Assembly (NCBI RefSeq): GCF_000714545.1
Contig: NZ_AUNB01000009.1
Location: forward strand, 1-64,000
Origin: Thioclava indica
GTDB taxonomy: Bacteria; Pseudomonadota; Alphaproteobacteria; Rhodobacterales; Rhodobacteraceae
Direction of reading: 5' to 3'
DNA length: 64,000 bases
Of this stretch, positions 25,739 to 34,331 are shown piece after piece. Both the position numbers and the translations under genes were made by a program. How positions within the stretch are numbered: position 1 is the stretch's first letter; each line of letters starts with the position of its first letter. The notes beneath the pieces are model-generated. The model did not search any database. It was not told the origin of the DNA and was given only the letters and a program-made list of their open reading frames with translations.

Positions 25739-26296
25739 ATGACACATCTTTCCAGACGGTCGCTATTGGCGATGGGGGGCGCGGGGCTGACACTTGCCGC
25801 CTGCGGTAATGGCATTGGCAACACGGGCGCTGCAGAGTTGGATGCGCGGGTCGATGCGACGCGCAGCTTCCTGTTGAACAAATATCCCGGCACCGCCGAG
25901 CTTGAACAAAAGGCGCTTGGCGTCCTTTGGATGCCGCTGATGACCGAGGCGGGCTTTGGCTTTGGTGGCTCCTATGGCCGTGGCGCACTACGGATCAACA
26001 ATGTGACGGTCGATTATTACTCGGCGGCTTCTGCGAGCTTTGGCCTGCAAATCGGCGCGCAGCAATACGCCCACGCCCTGTTCTTTATGACGCCTGAATC
26101 CCTGGCAAGCTTCCGTCGCTCGGATGGCTGGCAGCTTGGGGCAGATGCCCGCTATGCACTGCCCGATGGTGGCGGCGCGATCAATGCCTCGACCCTGACG
26201 TCTACCGCGCCGGTGATTGCGCTGGTCTTTGGTCAGTCGGGTTTGATTGCCGGAGCCTCGCTGGCCGGCACGAAATACACCCGGATTATACCCTAA
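25739..26296 (+). CDS. SYLF/YSC84-domain lipoprotein
   Basis: The 185-residue protein begins MTHLSRRSLLAMGGAGLTLAAC: a twin-arginine-like SRRSLL followed by lipobox LAAC, so it is probably a Tat-exported lipoprotein. The mature part carries the SYLF (YSC84-like) pattern: LLNKYPGTAELEQKALGVLWMP, GFGFGGSYGRGALRI and SASFGLQIGAQ. SYLF domains bind phosphoinositides in eukaryotes; in bacteria they are outer-membrane-associated proteins of unclear function. It ends near a strong bidirectional terminator. Confidence 0.9.
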   Translation: MTHLSRRSLLAMGGAGLTLAACGNGIGNTGAAELDARVDATRSFLLNKYPGTAELEQKALGVLWMPLMTEAGFGFGGSYGRGALRINNVTVDYYSAASASFGLQIGAQQYAHALFFMTPESLASFRRSDGWQLGADARYALPDGGGAINASTLTSTAPVIALVFGQSGLIAGASLAGTKYTRIIP

Positions 26297-26338
26297 GATC
26301 AGCCACTTATGGCGTATTCTTGACCTGCAACATAAAGA

Positions 26339-26375
26339 AAGCCCCGCAAGACTCTGATCTTGCGGGGCTTTTCTT
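26339..26375. terminator. Bidirectional intrinsic terminator
   Basis: The perfect 13-bp stem (26339-26351 with 26358-26370, core AGCCCCGCAAGA/TCTTGCGGGGCT) has a 6-nt loop. It is followed by TTTTCTT on the plus strand and by TTTCTTTATG on the minus strand. It serves both the SYLF gene and the convergent lytic transglycosylase gene. Confidence 0.9.
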
Positions 26376-26392
26376 GGTTGTGGGGTGAAAAA

Positions 26393-27001
26393 TCAGCTAC
26401 CGAGGATCACGCGCACATAATTCTTCGTCTCGCGATAAGGGGGCACACCGTTATGCTTTGCCACCGCTTCCGGCCCGGCATTATAGGCCGCCAGCGCCAA
26501 CCGCCAGCTCCCGAAACGGTCATACATCATCCGCAGATAGCGCGCGCCGCCTTCCAGGTTTTGCGCAGGATCATTAGGATCAACGCCCAACTTGGCCGCC
26601 GTGCCGGGCATCAGTTGTGCCAACCCGTGCGCCCCCGCATGCGAGCGCGCCCGCGGGTTCCAGCCGCTCTCCTGCTGCACCAGCCGCAGGAACAGGTTTT
26701 CAGGGATGCTGTGGCGCGCGGCGGCGGCCTTGGCAATGCTTAGATATTGGCCACGATACTTGCCGCGATAATTGGGCACGGTTTCAGTGCCAGCACTCGC
26801 GAGTTTCTTCGCGCCCGGCTGCAGTCGTGTTGAGTGCTGATATTGCTGAGCCCCACGCGTATCGAGAATTTTGGTCTGGTTGCGAAACAGCATCGTGCGC
26901 GACTTCGAAGAACTTGCGCTTAACCGCAATCCCTCGGCCTGCGCGAGCATTGGGCTGGCGATTACTGCAACTCCCAAAATTGCCCCGATTAACTTACGCA
27001 T
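26393..27001 (-). CDS. Lytic transglycosylase (SLT domain)
   Basis: The 202-residue exported enzyme cleaves the MurNAc-GlcNAc bond of peptidoglycan with formation of 1,6-anhydro ends. The signal peptide is [20 protein letters not shown]. The SLT domain spans about residues 90-200: [18 protein letters not shown] contains the catalytic Glu (QQESG), then [45 protein letters not shown] and a terminal [13 protein letters not shown]. All hallmark motifs are intact. It is a stand-alone gene. Upstream of it (27002-27307) nothing is recognised. Confidence 0.93.
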   Translation of the reverse strand: MRKLIGAILGVAVIASPMLAQAEGLRLSASSSKSRTMLFRNQTKILDTRGAQQYQHSTRLQPGAKKLASAGTETVPNYRGKYRGQYLSIAKAAAARHSIPENLFLRLVQQESGWNPRARSHAGAHGLAQLMPGTAAKLGVDPNDPAQNLEGGARYLRMMYDRFGSWRLALAAYNAGPEAVAKHNGVPPYRETKNYVRVILGS

Positions 27002-27307
27002 CGGCCACCTTACCGTTCACTATCCCAATTTTATTGGGTCGGACTATAGCGATAGCGGCGAAAAGTTAAACCTAAACCCGCGTTCGGTCGGCAAAGAATC
27101 GCTGATCAGTCGCTCGAGTCGCGGGTTTTTGGCGCCTGTTGCGTCTGGGCATCGCTATGGAGCGGGCCACTAAACAGCTCTTCGACAAACACCGACACAA
27201 GCGGCGAGTGCCCGATATGGGAGTCGCGTCGTCCGGTGGGCATGTCGGGCGACTGGTTTAGCGCGCCGGTTATGGGCCGGGAGTGCCCCGGCCCCGTGAC
27301 AAGGCGA
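27002..27307. other. Non-coding stretch without recognised features
   Basis: This 306-bp gap lies between the minus-strand transglycosylase gene and the PepSY gene upstream of it. The only structure I see is a loosely paired AACCCGCG...CGCGGGTT (about 27075-27127) with a loop of more than 30 bases followed by a few T residues, which may be a weak plus-strand hairpin of no clear use. Confidence 0.4.
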
Positions 27308-27568
27308 TCAGTTGCCATCGCCCTTGCGATCCACCTGCTTGAAGGGCTTGGCGTCGAAATACATCTCCATGCGCTTGCCATCTTTAAGCGCGTAGACCTC
27401 GATATAGCCGTCCTCCATGTCAAAGCGGTGCACCTCGTAGCCCTGTGCAACAAGCTGCGTTTGCGGGGTCTTCTCCTTGGCCGGATCGACTTTGCTTTCG
27501 GCGAGGACAGGCAGGCTTGCGCTGGCCGTCATCAGTGCGGCGGCAGCGATCAGGATGCGCTTTGTCAT
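27308..27568 (-). CDS. Small periplasmic PepSY-like protein
   Basis: The 86-residue protein has a signal peptide (MTKRILIAAAALMTASASLP, cleavage near VLAES). The mature 60 residues have the PepSY-like pattern LVAQGYEVHRFDMEDGYIEV followed by LKDGKRMEMYFD, the common layout of single-domain PepSY proteins (x-L-x-x-x-G-Y-x-V-x-x-x-x-x-x-D-G-x-Y-E-V). Such proteins are thought to modulate proteases or sense the periplasm. The gene is isolated. Confidence 0.85.
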   Translation of the reverse strand: MTKRILIAAAALMTASASLPVLAESKVDPAKEKTPQTQLVAQGYEVHRFDMEDGYIEVYALKDGKRMEMYFDAKPFKQVDRKGDGN

Positions 27569-27817
27569 CGGCTCATTTCCTCATGTTAGCGCCAGTGCGG
27601 GACCGTCCCGAACCGGTGGGCCTGATCTGTGCCCACAGCCCGGCGGGCGCGGGCCCTTATGCAACCAAGGTGCACGCGAAACCCTGCCCAAAATTTGCGC
27701 GCGAACGGCGCAATCGCGCCCCTACCCTCTCGCCAGCCGCTGCTTTATACAAACCAGACAAATTTCAGAATCGCTGCGCGCAAGGCTCGCGTAGCTTACA
27801 TCACGCGGGAGGTGCGC

Positions 27818-28336
27818 ATGGCGGGCAGCGTCAACAAGGTCATTCTAGTGGGCAATTTGGGGCGCGACCCCGAGGTGCGGACCTTTTCCAACGGCGGCAA
27901 AGTGTGCAACCTGCGCATCGCCACCTCGGAAACCTGGCGCGACAAGCAAAGCGGTGAGCGCAAAGAGCGCACCGAATGGCATTCCGTCGCGATTTTCCAA
28001 GAGGGTCTGGTCAAGGTCGCCGAGCAATATCTGCGCAAGGGCTCCAAGGTTTATATCGAGGGCAAGCTGCAAACCCGCAAATGGCAGGACCAATCCGGTC
28101 AGGATCGCTATTCGACCGAAGTCGTGTTGCAAGGCTTTGACGGCAATCTCACCATGCTGGACGGGCCTTCGGGCGGCGGTTCGGGTGGTGGAAGCCGTGA
28201 TGGAGGCGGCTATGGCGGCCCGTCCTCGGGGGGCGGCGGTCGCGATGATGGCGGCTATGGCGGGCCGTCCTCAGGTGGCTCATCTTCGGGTGGCGGCGGT
28301 GGCCGGCCCGATTTCGATGATGAAATTCCGTTCTGA
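27818..28336 (+). CDS. ssb: Single-stranded DNA-binding protein
   Basis: The 172-residue SSB protects single-stranded DNA in replication and repair. The ATG at 27818 follows GGGAGG; a longer in-frame extension upstream is not SSB-like. The OB fold covers residues 1-110 ([65 protein letters not shown]). The linker is glycine-rich with imperfect repeats ([20 protein letters not shown]), and the conserved acidic tip DFDDEIPF recruits partner proteins. An intrinsic terminator follows. Confidence 0.97.
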   Translation: MAGSVNKVILVGNLGRDPEVRTFSNGGKVCNLRIATSETWRDKQSGERKERTEWHSVAIFQEGLVKVAEQYLRKGSKVYIEGKLQTRKWQDQSGQDRYSTEVVLQGFDGNLTMLDGPSGGGSGGGSRDGGGYGGPSSGGGGRDDGGYGGPSSGGSSSGGGGGRPDFDDEIPF

Positions 28337-28339
28337 TCC

Positions 28340-28367
28340 AAAGGGGGCCACGTGCCCCCTTTTTCTT
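28340..28367 (+). terminator. Intrinsic terminator after ssb
   Basis: The stem AAAGGGGGC/GCCCCCTTT (28340-28348 and 28354-28362) has a 5-nt loop and runs into TTTTTCTTT. It lies directly downstream of the ssb stop. Confidence 0.85.
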
Positions 28368-28437
28368 TGCATGCCGTTTTTGCGCCGCTTCGATCTTGTG
28401 TCTTGACCGATGCACGCGCGGGCGCAATGAGGGGCGT

Positions 28438-29205
28438 ATGACACAGGCAAGCAATCTTTCCCCCGACCAAAGCGCACCCAAACTGCGGCTTATCTTTCCC
28501 GATCTGGCACGTGCGATCGCGCTGATCGGGATGGCGATCTTTCATTTCACGTTTGATCTGCAGAATTTCGGCTTTGTCGCGCCCGGCACGATCTTCACGC
28601 CGGGATGGGAGGCATTCGGGCGCGCAGTGGCGGGCAGTTTCGTGTTTCTGGCAGGCGTGAGTCTGGTTCTGGCGCATGGGCGTGGGCTGCGGGCGCGCCC
28701 GTTTCTGACCCGCCTCGCCAAGCTTATGGCCGCCGCCGCGCTGGTCAGCGTCGCAACCTATCTGATGATGCCCGAGGTCTTCATCTATTACGGCATCCTG
28801 CATTCCATCGCGGTAAGTTCGGTGATTGGCGCGCTGCTGCTGCGCCTGCCTTGGGCGGTGCTGGCTGGGCTGGGGATTGGCGTCCTGTGGGTGCATCTGG
28901 ATAATGCGAACCCGGCGTTCAACCACCCTGCCCTGTGGTGGCTGGGCCTGTCGACGCAATGGCGGCCTTCGATTGATTTTGAGCCGGTACTGCCTTGGCT
29001 CGCGCCGTTCCTTTGGGGGATGGCAGCGGCGAAACTGGCTGCCTGTGCGGGCTGGCTAGAGCGCGCGCCGCGCTATCAGATCGGCACGCGCGGGGGCGCG
29101 ATGAATGTGGCGCTGTTTGCGGGTCGCCACACGCTGCCGATTTATCTGATCCACCAGCCCGTGCTATTCAGCGCGACGTGGGTCGCTTATCAATGGCTTG
29201 GGTGA
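28438..29205 (+). CDS. DUF1624 / heparan-alpha-glucosaminide N-acetyltransferase-like membrane protein
   Basis: The 255-residue multispanning protein starts at the ATG at 28438. It opens with FPDLARAIALIGMAIFHFTFDLQNFGF, the conserved R-x-x-A-L-x-x-M-x-x-x-H-x-x-F-D pattern of the DUF1624/acyltransferase-3-like family, whose His is thought to handle acetyl transfer across the membrane. Later segments (FVFLAGVSLVLAHG, ILHSIAVSSVIGALLLRLPWAV, and a C-terminal GRHTLPIYLIHQPVLF) match the family. The substrate is unknown. It begins about 70 bp after the ssb terminator. Confidence 0.88.
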   Translation: MTQASNLSPDQSAPKLRLIFPDLARAIALIGMAIFHFTFDLQNFGFVAPGTIFTPGWEAFGRAVAGSFVFLAGVSLVLAHGRGLRARPFLTRLAKLMAAAALVSVATYLMMPEVFIYYGILHSIAVSSVIGALLLRLPWAVLAGLGIGVLWVHLDNANPAFNHPALWWLGLSTQWRPSIDFEPVLPWLAPFLWGMAAAKLAACAGWLERAPRYQIGTRGGAMNVALFAGRHTLPIYLIHQPVLFSATWVAYQWLG

Positions 29206-29391
29206 AAAGCGGTGCATAGATCTTCCATTTCAGACAATGGTTTTTCCATTTTTTGAGGATCAAACCCTTCGCGCACCGCGCAGCGAAAAGTTGGTTTGAG
29301 CCCATACTTCCCAACCTATAACATTGCGGGGCTCAACTGTTCGCGCTATGTTCTCATAAGCTTAAACTCCCTCAACAAGGCCCAATTCGAT

Positions 29392-29610
29392 ATGAGATCC
29401 TCTCTAAGAACCAAAGCAGTCGAGGTCTGTAACGAGAAAATTGCTAAGAAGGGCGAGACTGTAGGCCTTTCATTCTACGCGTTTTTTACCAACAAGAATG
29501 ACGATCCCGAATTACTCATGGAGGCGGCTAAATGGTGGATCAAAACGCATGAGCTTAATCACTTTGAGAAAGCCGTGAAGATCCGAGAACTCATTAGCTC
29601 GGGCTCCTAA
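29392..29610 (+). CDS. Small conserved protein, probably DUF6500 family
   Basis: The 72-residue protein is read from the ATG at 29392 (a TTG at 29296 would add an unlikely N-terminus). Its core, VCNEKIAKKGETVGLSFYAF followed by FTNKNDDPELLMEAAKWW, matches, in my memory, small DUF6500 proteins of marine bacteria; I cannot verify this here. The codon use is visibly more AT-rich than the neighbours, suggesting later acquisition. No signal peptide or membrane segment is present. Function is unknown. Confidence 0.7.
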   Translation: MRSSLRTKAVEVCNEKIAKKGETVGLSFYAFFTNKNDDPELLMEAAKWWIKTHELNHFEKAVKIRELISSGS

Positions 29611-29704
29611 GCAACGGCAGCAAAGTCCACACTCCCGACATTGATGCGCAGTGAACGTCCACTATTCCGGATGGAAGATCTAAGTGGCCGTTTTCACTGG
29701 CTCA

Positions 29705-30577
29705 TCAGCCCAGCTTGCGCAGCCGCGCGATCAGTGAGGACGTGTCCCAACGTGCACCGCCCATTGCCTGCACCTCTTTGTAAAACTGATCGACCAAAGC
29801 AGTCACGGGCAGGCTTGCGCCAATCTCGTCACCCGTTTGCAGACAGATTTTGAGATCTTTGCGCATCCAGTCCACGGCAAAACCGTGCTCGAACTCGTCA
29901 TCCGCCATCGTTTGATAGCGGTTGGACATCTGCCACGAGCCCGCTGCGCCCTGAGAGATCACCTCAACCACATCGGCGATATCGAGCCCGGCCTTTTCCG
30001 CAAAGTTCAGGCTTTCCGAAAGCCCCTGCACCAGACCCGCAATCGCGATCTGGTTGCACATCTTGGTGACCTGCCCAGCGCCGCTTTCACCCAGACGGCG
30101 GCAGATCTTGGCATAGGCGGCGATCACCGGTTCGGCCTTGTCATAGGCAGCTTGCTCGCCGCCGCACATCACCGAGAGCTGGCCGTTTTCCGCACCCGCC
30201 TGCCCGCCCGAGATCGGCGCGTCGACAAATGAAACGCCATGCCCCTTGGCCTCTTTGCATAATTCGCGTGTCACCGCCGCCGACACCGTGGTGTGGTCAA
30301 CAAACACCGCGCCCGTTTTCATACCTTTGAATGCGCCATCCTTGCCCAGACAGACCGCGCGCAGATCATCGTCATTGCCCACACAAGACATCACGAAATC
30401 AGCGCCTTGCGCGGCCTCGCGCGGAGTTGGGGCACTGGCGCCGCCATATTGCGCGACCCAATCCGCCGCCTTGGCCGCCGTGCGATTGTAAACCGTGACC
30501 TGATGGCCCGCCTCTTGCAGGTGGCCCGCCATCGGATAGCCCATCACCCCAAGACCCAGAAATGCCAGTTTTGCCAT
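29705..30577 (-). CDS. NAD(P)-dependent beta-hydroxyacid dehydrogenase (3-hydroxyisobutyrate dehydrogenase-like)
   Basis: The 290-residue enzyme of the 6-phosphogluconate/3-hydroxyisobutyrate dehydrogenase family starts at 30577, with GGGAGAG upstream. It shows the Rossmann motif GLGVMGYPMAGHLQEAGH at the N-terminus, the substrate-binding DAPISGGQAGAENGQL near residue 120 and the catalytic Lys region GQVTKMCNQIAIAG near 170. The family oxidises 3-hydroxyisobutyrate, tartronate semialdehyde or related compounds; the exact substrate is undetermined. No valine-degradation genes are adjacent. Confidence 0.88.
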   Translation of the reverse strand: MAKLAFLGLGVMGYPMAGHLQEAGHQVTVYNRTAAKAADWVAQYGGASAPTPREAAQGADFVMSCVGNDDDLRAVCLGKDGAFKGMKTGAVFVDHTTVSAAVTRELCKEAKGHGVSFVDAPISGGQAGAENGQLSVMCGGEQAAYDKAEPVIAAYAKICRRLGESGAGQVTKMCNQIAIAGLVQGLSESLNFAEKAGLDIADVVEVISQGAAGSWQMSNRYQTMADDEFEHGFAVDWMRKDLKICLQTGDEIGASLPVTALVDQFYKEVQAMGGARWDTSSLIARLRKLG

Positions 30578-30715
30578 CGTGCTCTCCCGTTGCTGTGAAT
30601 TGCGCACAAATCCGTGGAATGGCGCTCATACGTTGATTGTGGTGTCGCGCTCATCTAGTAACGCGCGCAACGGGGGCGTCAACCAAAGCGCCCCATCAAG
30701 GGAACGTGAGGCGCG

Positions 30716-33190
30716 ATGTATAAGGCATTTCGATGGGGTGTGCGGCTGGTGCTTGCGGCAATCGTGGGCATCTTCCTGATGGGCGCGCTGGTGTGGTTCT
30801 TCGCCTCGCGCTCGCTACCCGATTACAACGCCACCTATAAGGTCGAGGGCCTGCAAGCGCCGGTTGAAATTGTGCGCAACACCGAAGACGTGCCCCACAT
30901 CTTTGGCAAAGACGACCCGGATATGTTCTTCGCGCTTGGGCTGGCACATGCGCAGGATCGGCTGTGGCAGATGTTGCTGCTGCGGCGCACCGTGCAGGGC
31001 CGGTTGTCGGAAATGTTTGGCACCAAGACGCTGAAAACAGATGAGCTGATGCGTCGCCTCGGGCTGTATGATGCGGCTGTGTCCTCGGTTTCGGCGCAAG
31101 ATGATTACACCAAGGCGGCGCTTGAAGCTTATTCACGCGGCATCAACCAGTGGATCGAGATCGTCAATAAAGGCGCGATGGGGCGTGGTGCCCCCGAGTT
31201 CTTCCTGTTTGACGCCAAGATCAGCTATTGGACGCCTGCGGATTCGCTGGCGATCATGAAACTGATGGCGGTGCAAATGTCGAGCCAGTTGCAAAACGAG
31301 GTGCTGCGCGCGCGCGTGTCGATGCTGGGGCAAGGCTGGGTGAACGATATTATGCCCGATGATCCCCAACAGGCCGTGGCCACCCTGCCCAGCTATGCCA
31401 GCCTGTTCCCGACCATGCCGCGCGGCATCCAGACCGCCAGCAACGAAAGCGAAGGCCCGTTCTCGCCCTTCACGGAACGCGGGATGGCAGGGGCGTCAAA
31501 TGCCTGGGCGGCAGCACCCGATCGCTCGGCGGCGGGGGGCTCGCTTTTGGCCAATGACCCGCATCTGGGGCTGACGGCCCCCACGATCTGGTATCTGGCG
31601 CGGTTGCAGTTGCAAGGCGGTGGTGTGATTGGCGGCACGATACCGGGAATGCCGCTTGTACTATCGGGGCGCAACAAGGATCTGGGATGGGGGCTGACCT
31701 CGGCCTATGTCGATGATCAGGATCTTCATATCGAACAGCTCGATCCCAAAGATCCCACGCAATATCGCACACCCGACGGGTTCAAGAAGTTCCGCTCCAA
31801 GCGCGTGATCATCAACGTCAAAGACGCCAAGCCCGTCACGATCACCCTGCGCTGGACCGACAATGGCCCGGTTCTGCCGGGCAGTCATTTTGATCTGGCC
31901 ACGGTCACGCCGCCCAATTCGGTGGTCTCGCTGAATTGGACAGCGTTTGATCCGCATGACACCACGATGTCGGGCGCGATGGGTTTGATGCGGTCGCATT
32001 CGATCGCAGAGGCGCTCAAGGCGGCGGCCGAGATCGTGGCGCCCGCGCAAAACATCACCATGGCTGACAAGACCGGCGTGGCGCTGGTTACGGCCGGGCG
32101 CATTCCGCTGCGCGACCGCGCCAATGTCACGCAAGGTCGGATGCCCAGCCCCGGTTGGGAGGAAAAGAACCGCTGGAAGGGCTATCTGCCCTTCAAGGAC
32201 AATCCGCAATTCATCGACCCCAAAGGCGGGATTGTGCTGAACACCAATAACAAGACGGTGGATCGCCCTTTCCCCTATAATGTCAGCTTTCACTGGGGCG
32301 ATACGCAGCGCATCCAACGCCTAAGCAAACTGCTGGGCGAGCGCGAGGTGCATTCGCGCGACAGCTTTATCGCTGCCCAGCTTGATACCGTCAGCCCCGC
32401 CGCGCGCGGGTTGCTGCCGCTGGTGGGCGCGAACCTGTGGTTCACCGGCGATCCCGCTCCCGATGGCACGCCCGAACGCCAGCGCCAGCGCGCGTTGGAA
32501 CTGCTGGCAAGCTGGGATGGCGAGATGTCTGAACACCTCCCCGAACCGCTGATCTATGCCGCCTGGATGCGCGAGTTGCAAACCCGGCTGATCCGCGACG
32601 AGCTGGGGCCGCTGGCCAAGCAATTCACTCATCTCGAGCCGGATTTCATCGAACGGGTGTTTCGCAATACCGATGGGGCAAGCCGCTGGTGCGACATCCT
32701 CCAATCTGCCCCGAAAGAGACCTGCACCGATATCGCGCGCCAGTCGCTGGACGCCGCGCTGCTGGATCTGAGCAAGAAATACGGGCCCAATGTCGAAAGC
32801 TGGCGCTGGGGCGATGTGCATATTGCCGAACAGGATCATCCTGTCTTGGGCAAGGTCCCGGGGCTGAAATGGTTCGTCAATATCAGGCAATCGACCTCGG
32901 GGGGGGATTTCACCTTGATGCGTGGTAAAACGCGGGGCGGCGACGGGCCGGATGCCTTCGCCAATGTCCACGCGGCGGGCTATCGTGAAGTGCTCGATTT
33001 CGCCGATCCCGATTCTTCGGTGTTTATCATCTCAACCGGACAATCGGGCCATCCGCTGAGCAGCCATTACGACGATCTGTCCGAACTCTGGCGCTCGGGC
33101 GATTATATCCCGATGTCACTGGACCCGGCGCTCGCGCGTGCGGCAGCGGTGGGGACCACGCATCTGATCCCGCAGGCGGCTAAGGAATAG
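30716..33190 (+). CDS. Penicillin acylase family (Ntn-hydrolase) protein
   Basis: The 824-residue protein is anchored by an N-terminal hydrophobic segment (LVLAAIVGIFLMGALVWFF). It is a precursor that would be cut autocatalytically into alpha and beta chains. The beta-chain nucleophile Ser lies in GMAGASNAWA at about residue 261. Other family marks: VPHIFGKDDPDMFFALGLAHAQDRLWQM near the N-terminus and LLANDPHLGLTAPTIWYL after the nucleophile. Such enzymes hydrolyse amide bonds of beta-lactams, N-acyl-homoserine lactones or other acyl-amides. A quorum-quenching role is one possibility among several. The ATG sits about 140 bp from the divergent dehydrogenase. Confidence 0.92.
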   Translation: MYKAFRWGVRLVLAAIVGIFLMGALVWFFASRSLPDYNATYKVEGLQAPVEIVRNTEDVPHIFGKDDPDMFFALGLAHAQDRLWQMLLLRRTVQGRLSEMFGTKTLKTDELMRRLGLYDAAVSSVSAQDDYTKAALEAYSRGINQWIEIVNKGAMGRGAPEFFLFDAKISYWTPADSLAIMKLMAVQMSSQLQNEVLRARVSMLGQGWVNDIMPDDPQQAVATLPSYASLFPTMPRGIQTASNESEGPFSPFTERGMAGASNAWAAAPDRSAAGGSLLANDPHLGLTAPTIWYLARLQLQGGGVIGGTIPGMPLVLSGRNKDLGWGLTSAYVDDQDLHIEQLDPKDPTQYRTPDGFKKFRSKRVIINVKDAKPVTITLRWTDNGPVLPGSHFDLATVTPPNSVVSLNWTAFDPHDTTMSGAMGLMRSHSIAEALKAAAEIVAPAQNITMADKTGVALVTAGRIPLRDRANVTQGRMPSPGWEEKNRWKGYLPFKDNPQFIDPKGGIVLNTNNKTVDRPFPYNVSFHWGDTQRIQRLSKLLGEREVHSRDSFIAAQLDTVSPAARGLLPLVGANLWFTGDPAPDGTPERQRQRALELLASWDGEMSEHLPEPLIYAAWMRELQTRLIRDELGPLAKQFTHLEPDFIERVFRNTDGASRWCDILQSAPKETCTDIARQSLDAALLDLSKKYGPNVESWRWGDVHIAEQDHPVLGKVPGLKWFVNIRQSTSGGDFTLMRGKTRGGDGPDAFANVHAAGYREVLDFADPDSSVFIISTGQSGHPLSSHYDDLSELWRSGDYIPMSLDPALARAAAVGTTHLIPQAAKE

Positions 33191-33337
33191 GTGGGTTGGG
33201 TGTGGTGATGTGGAGGTGGTTTGAATGGGGAGTCTATGAGGTAGTCGGGGCTGGGGAAAGCCGTTCAGCATAGGTTTTTTTGAGAGATCAGCATGCACTA
33301 ATTTGCCCATTCAAATATTTAGTAGATGGCAGTCCAC

Positions 33338-34033
33338 TCAAGAAGATCTTTTAAAAAAGAAGGTACGAAAGATTATATTAGGGTACATGTTATTCACTTC
33401 ACTTATGTTGAATTTTTCTAAGTAGGTGTGAGCATCTCTTGGCCCTTGGGATGCGGCAAACCTGTAGCTAAAATAAGCTGGTTGATCGGCATTAAAATTT
33501 TGAAACTCTTGTCTTAACGTTTTTTCAACATCTGAGCGGCTTATCTTAAGTGTTTGATCTAGCATCGGATTTTTTGATTGAAAATGAATGGCGCAGACCA
33601 ACCGAGCGTAGGCACCTTCTGGTCATACTGCACTGTCGTCAGGTAAAACCATCATTTGGGAGCGAATGAAAATTTGTGTGTTGTTCTCACGTTCCAGCGC
33701 CTGACGTGAAGAAAGGCCGTACTGTGCGCAAGCAAGTGAACCGGTGGTAGAGTCTTGTGGGTTAAGCTCGAAATTTCCTGTCATCACTCGAAAATATGGA
33801 TCGTCGATCTCTAACGGAGAGGTCTCTAAAACGAGTTTAGGCTGAAAACCGGGAGCGATTTTTTGAATTTGTTCGATCACGCTATCAGCAGTCGGTCCGC
33901 TGTTACGCGCGATGTTGAAAATATCTGAAAATTGAATAGACTTTGATTGCTGTGCCGAAGCAGTGCCGCCTGCGATCGTGGCGGATAACAGTGCCATAAC
34001 AAGCTTGGACAAAGTGTTTTTTTCTAGCGACAA
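33338..34033 (-). pseudogene. Exported-protein gene broken by an in-frame TGA (and possible poly-A frameshift)
   Basis: Two adjacent minus-strand frames, 33626-34033 and 33338-33622, are in the same phase and separated only by a TGA at 33623-33625. Read through, they give one protein of about 231 residues: a signal peptide (SKLVMALLSATIAGGTASA), then ...MMVLPDDSAV-stop-PEGAYARLVCAIHFQSK, ending FRTFFFKRSS. A Trp (TGG to TGA) would restore it. Upstream, the first segment has only a TTG start (34033), while an ATG at 34035-34037 is in frame only if a run of seven A (34017-34023) lost one base, giving MFVARKNTLSKL, a better signal-peptide start. The patch is AT-rich. No homologous family is recognised. 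Sequencing error or stop readthrough are the alternatives. Confidence 0.65.
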
Positions 34034-34279
34034 ACATTTTATTATCTCGATTTAGTTAAAGAAGGTGCTACAATATTGCACCTTTACCTTACAGAAATTA
34101 TGAAAGTTTGCAAAGCCTTCTAGTTCGTCACAAACCCTCATTTTCGGAACATCCCAACACCACCCCGTTTGAGGCTGCCACAAACCCCGTTCAAAACTCA
34201 GACTTTTGTTGAAGGTTTCTGGCCCTTTCGAGATAGCCACGGTCCACCCCATCCCATGCAACCCCAACCCTACAACCAA
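34034..34279. other. AT-rich non-coding stretch downstream of aroG
   Basis: It lies between the aroG terminator and the broken exported-protein gene. A minus-strand frame here starts inside the terminator region, has no ribosome-binding site and shows no recognisable protein features. I regard it as non-coding. The promoter of the broken gene should lie here, but no clear boxes are visible. Confidence 0.4.
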
Positions 34280-34308
34280 AAGGCCCCGAGAAAATTCGAC
34301 GGGGCCTT
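34280..34308 (-). terminator. Intrinsic terminator of aroG
   Basis: On the minus strand the stem AAGGCCCCG/CGGGGCCTT (34300-34308 and 34280-34288, 11-nt loop) is followed by TTTTGGTTGT. It lies 24 bp after the aroG stop. Confidence 0.85.
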
Positions 34309-34331
34309 CGTAATACGGTGATCGCGGCACG

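Noticed and set aside
27106-27453. 115-codon minus-strand frame upstream of the transglycosylase gene
   Set aside because: It overlaps the PepSY gene in another phase and has an Arg/Ser/Pro-rich random-like composition.
33600-33625. Selenocysteine insertion at the in-frame TGA
   Set aside because: Only a weak GGTGC/GCGCC pairing with a 17-base loop follows the TGA, there is no redox context, and no other selenoprotein machinery is visible in the window.
34052-34330. 92-codon minus-strand frame downstream of aroG
   Set aside because: It begins in the aroG terminator, has no ribosome-binding site and no recognisable similarity.
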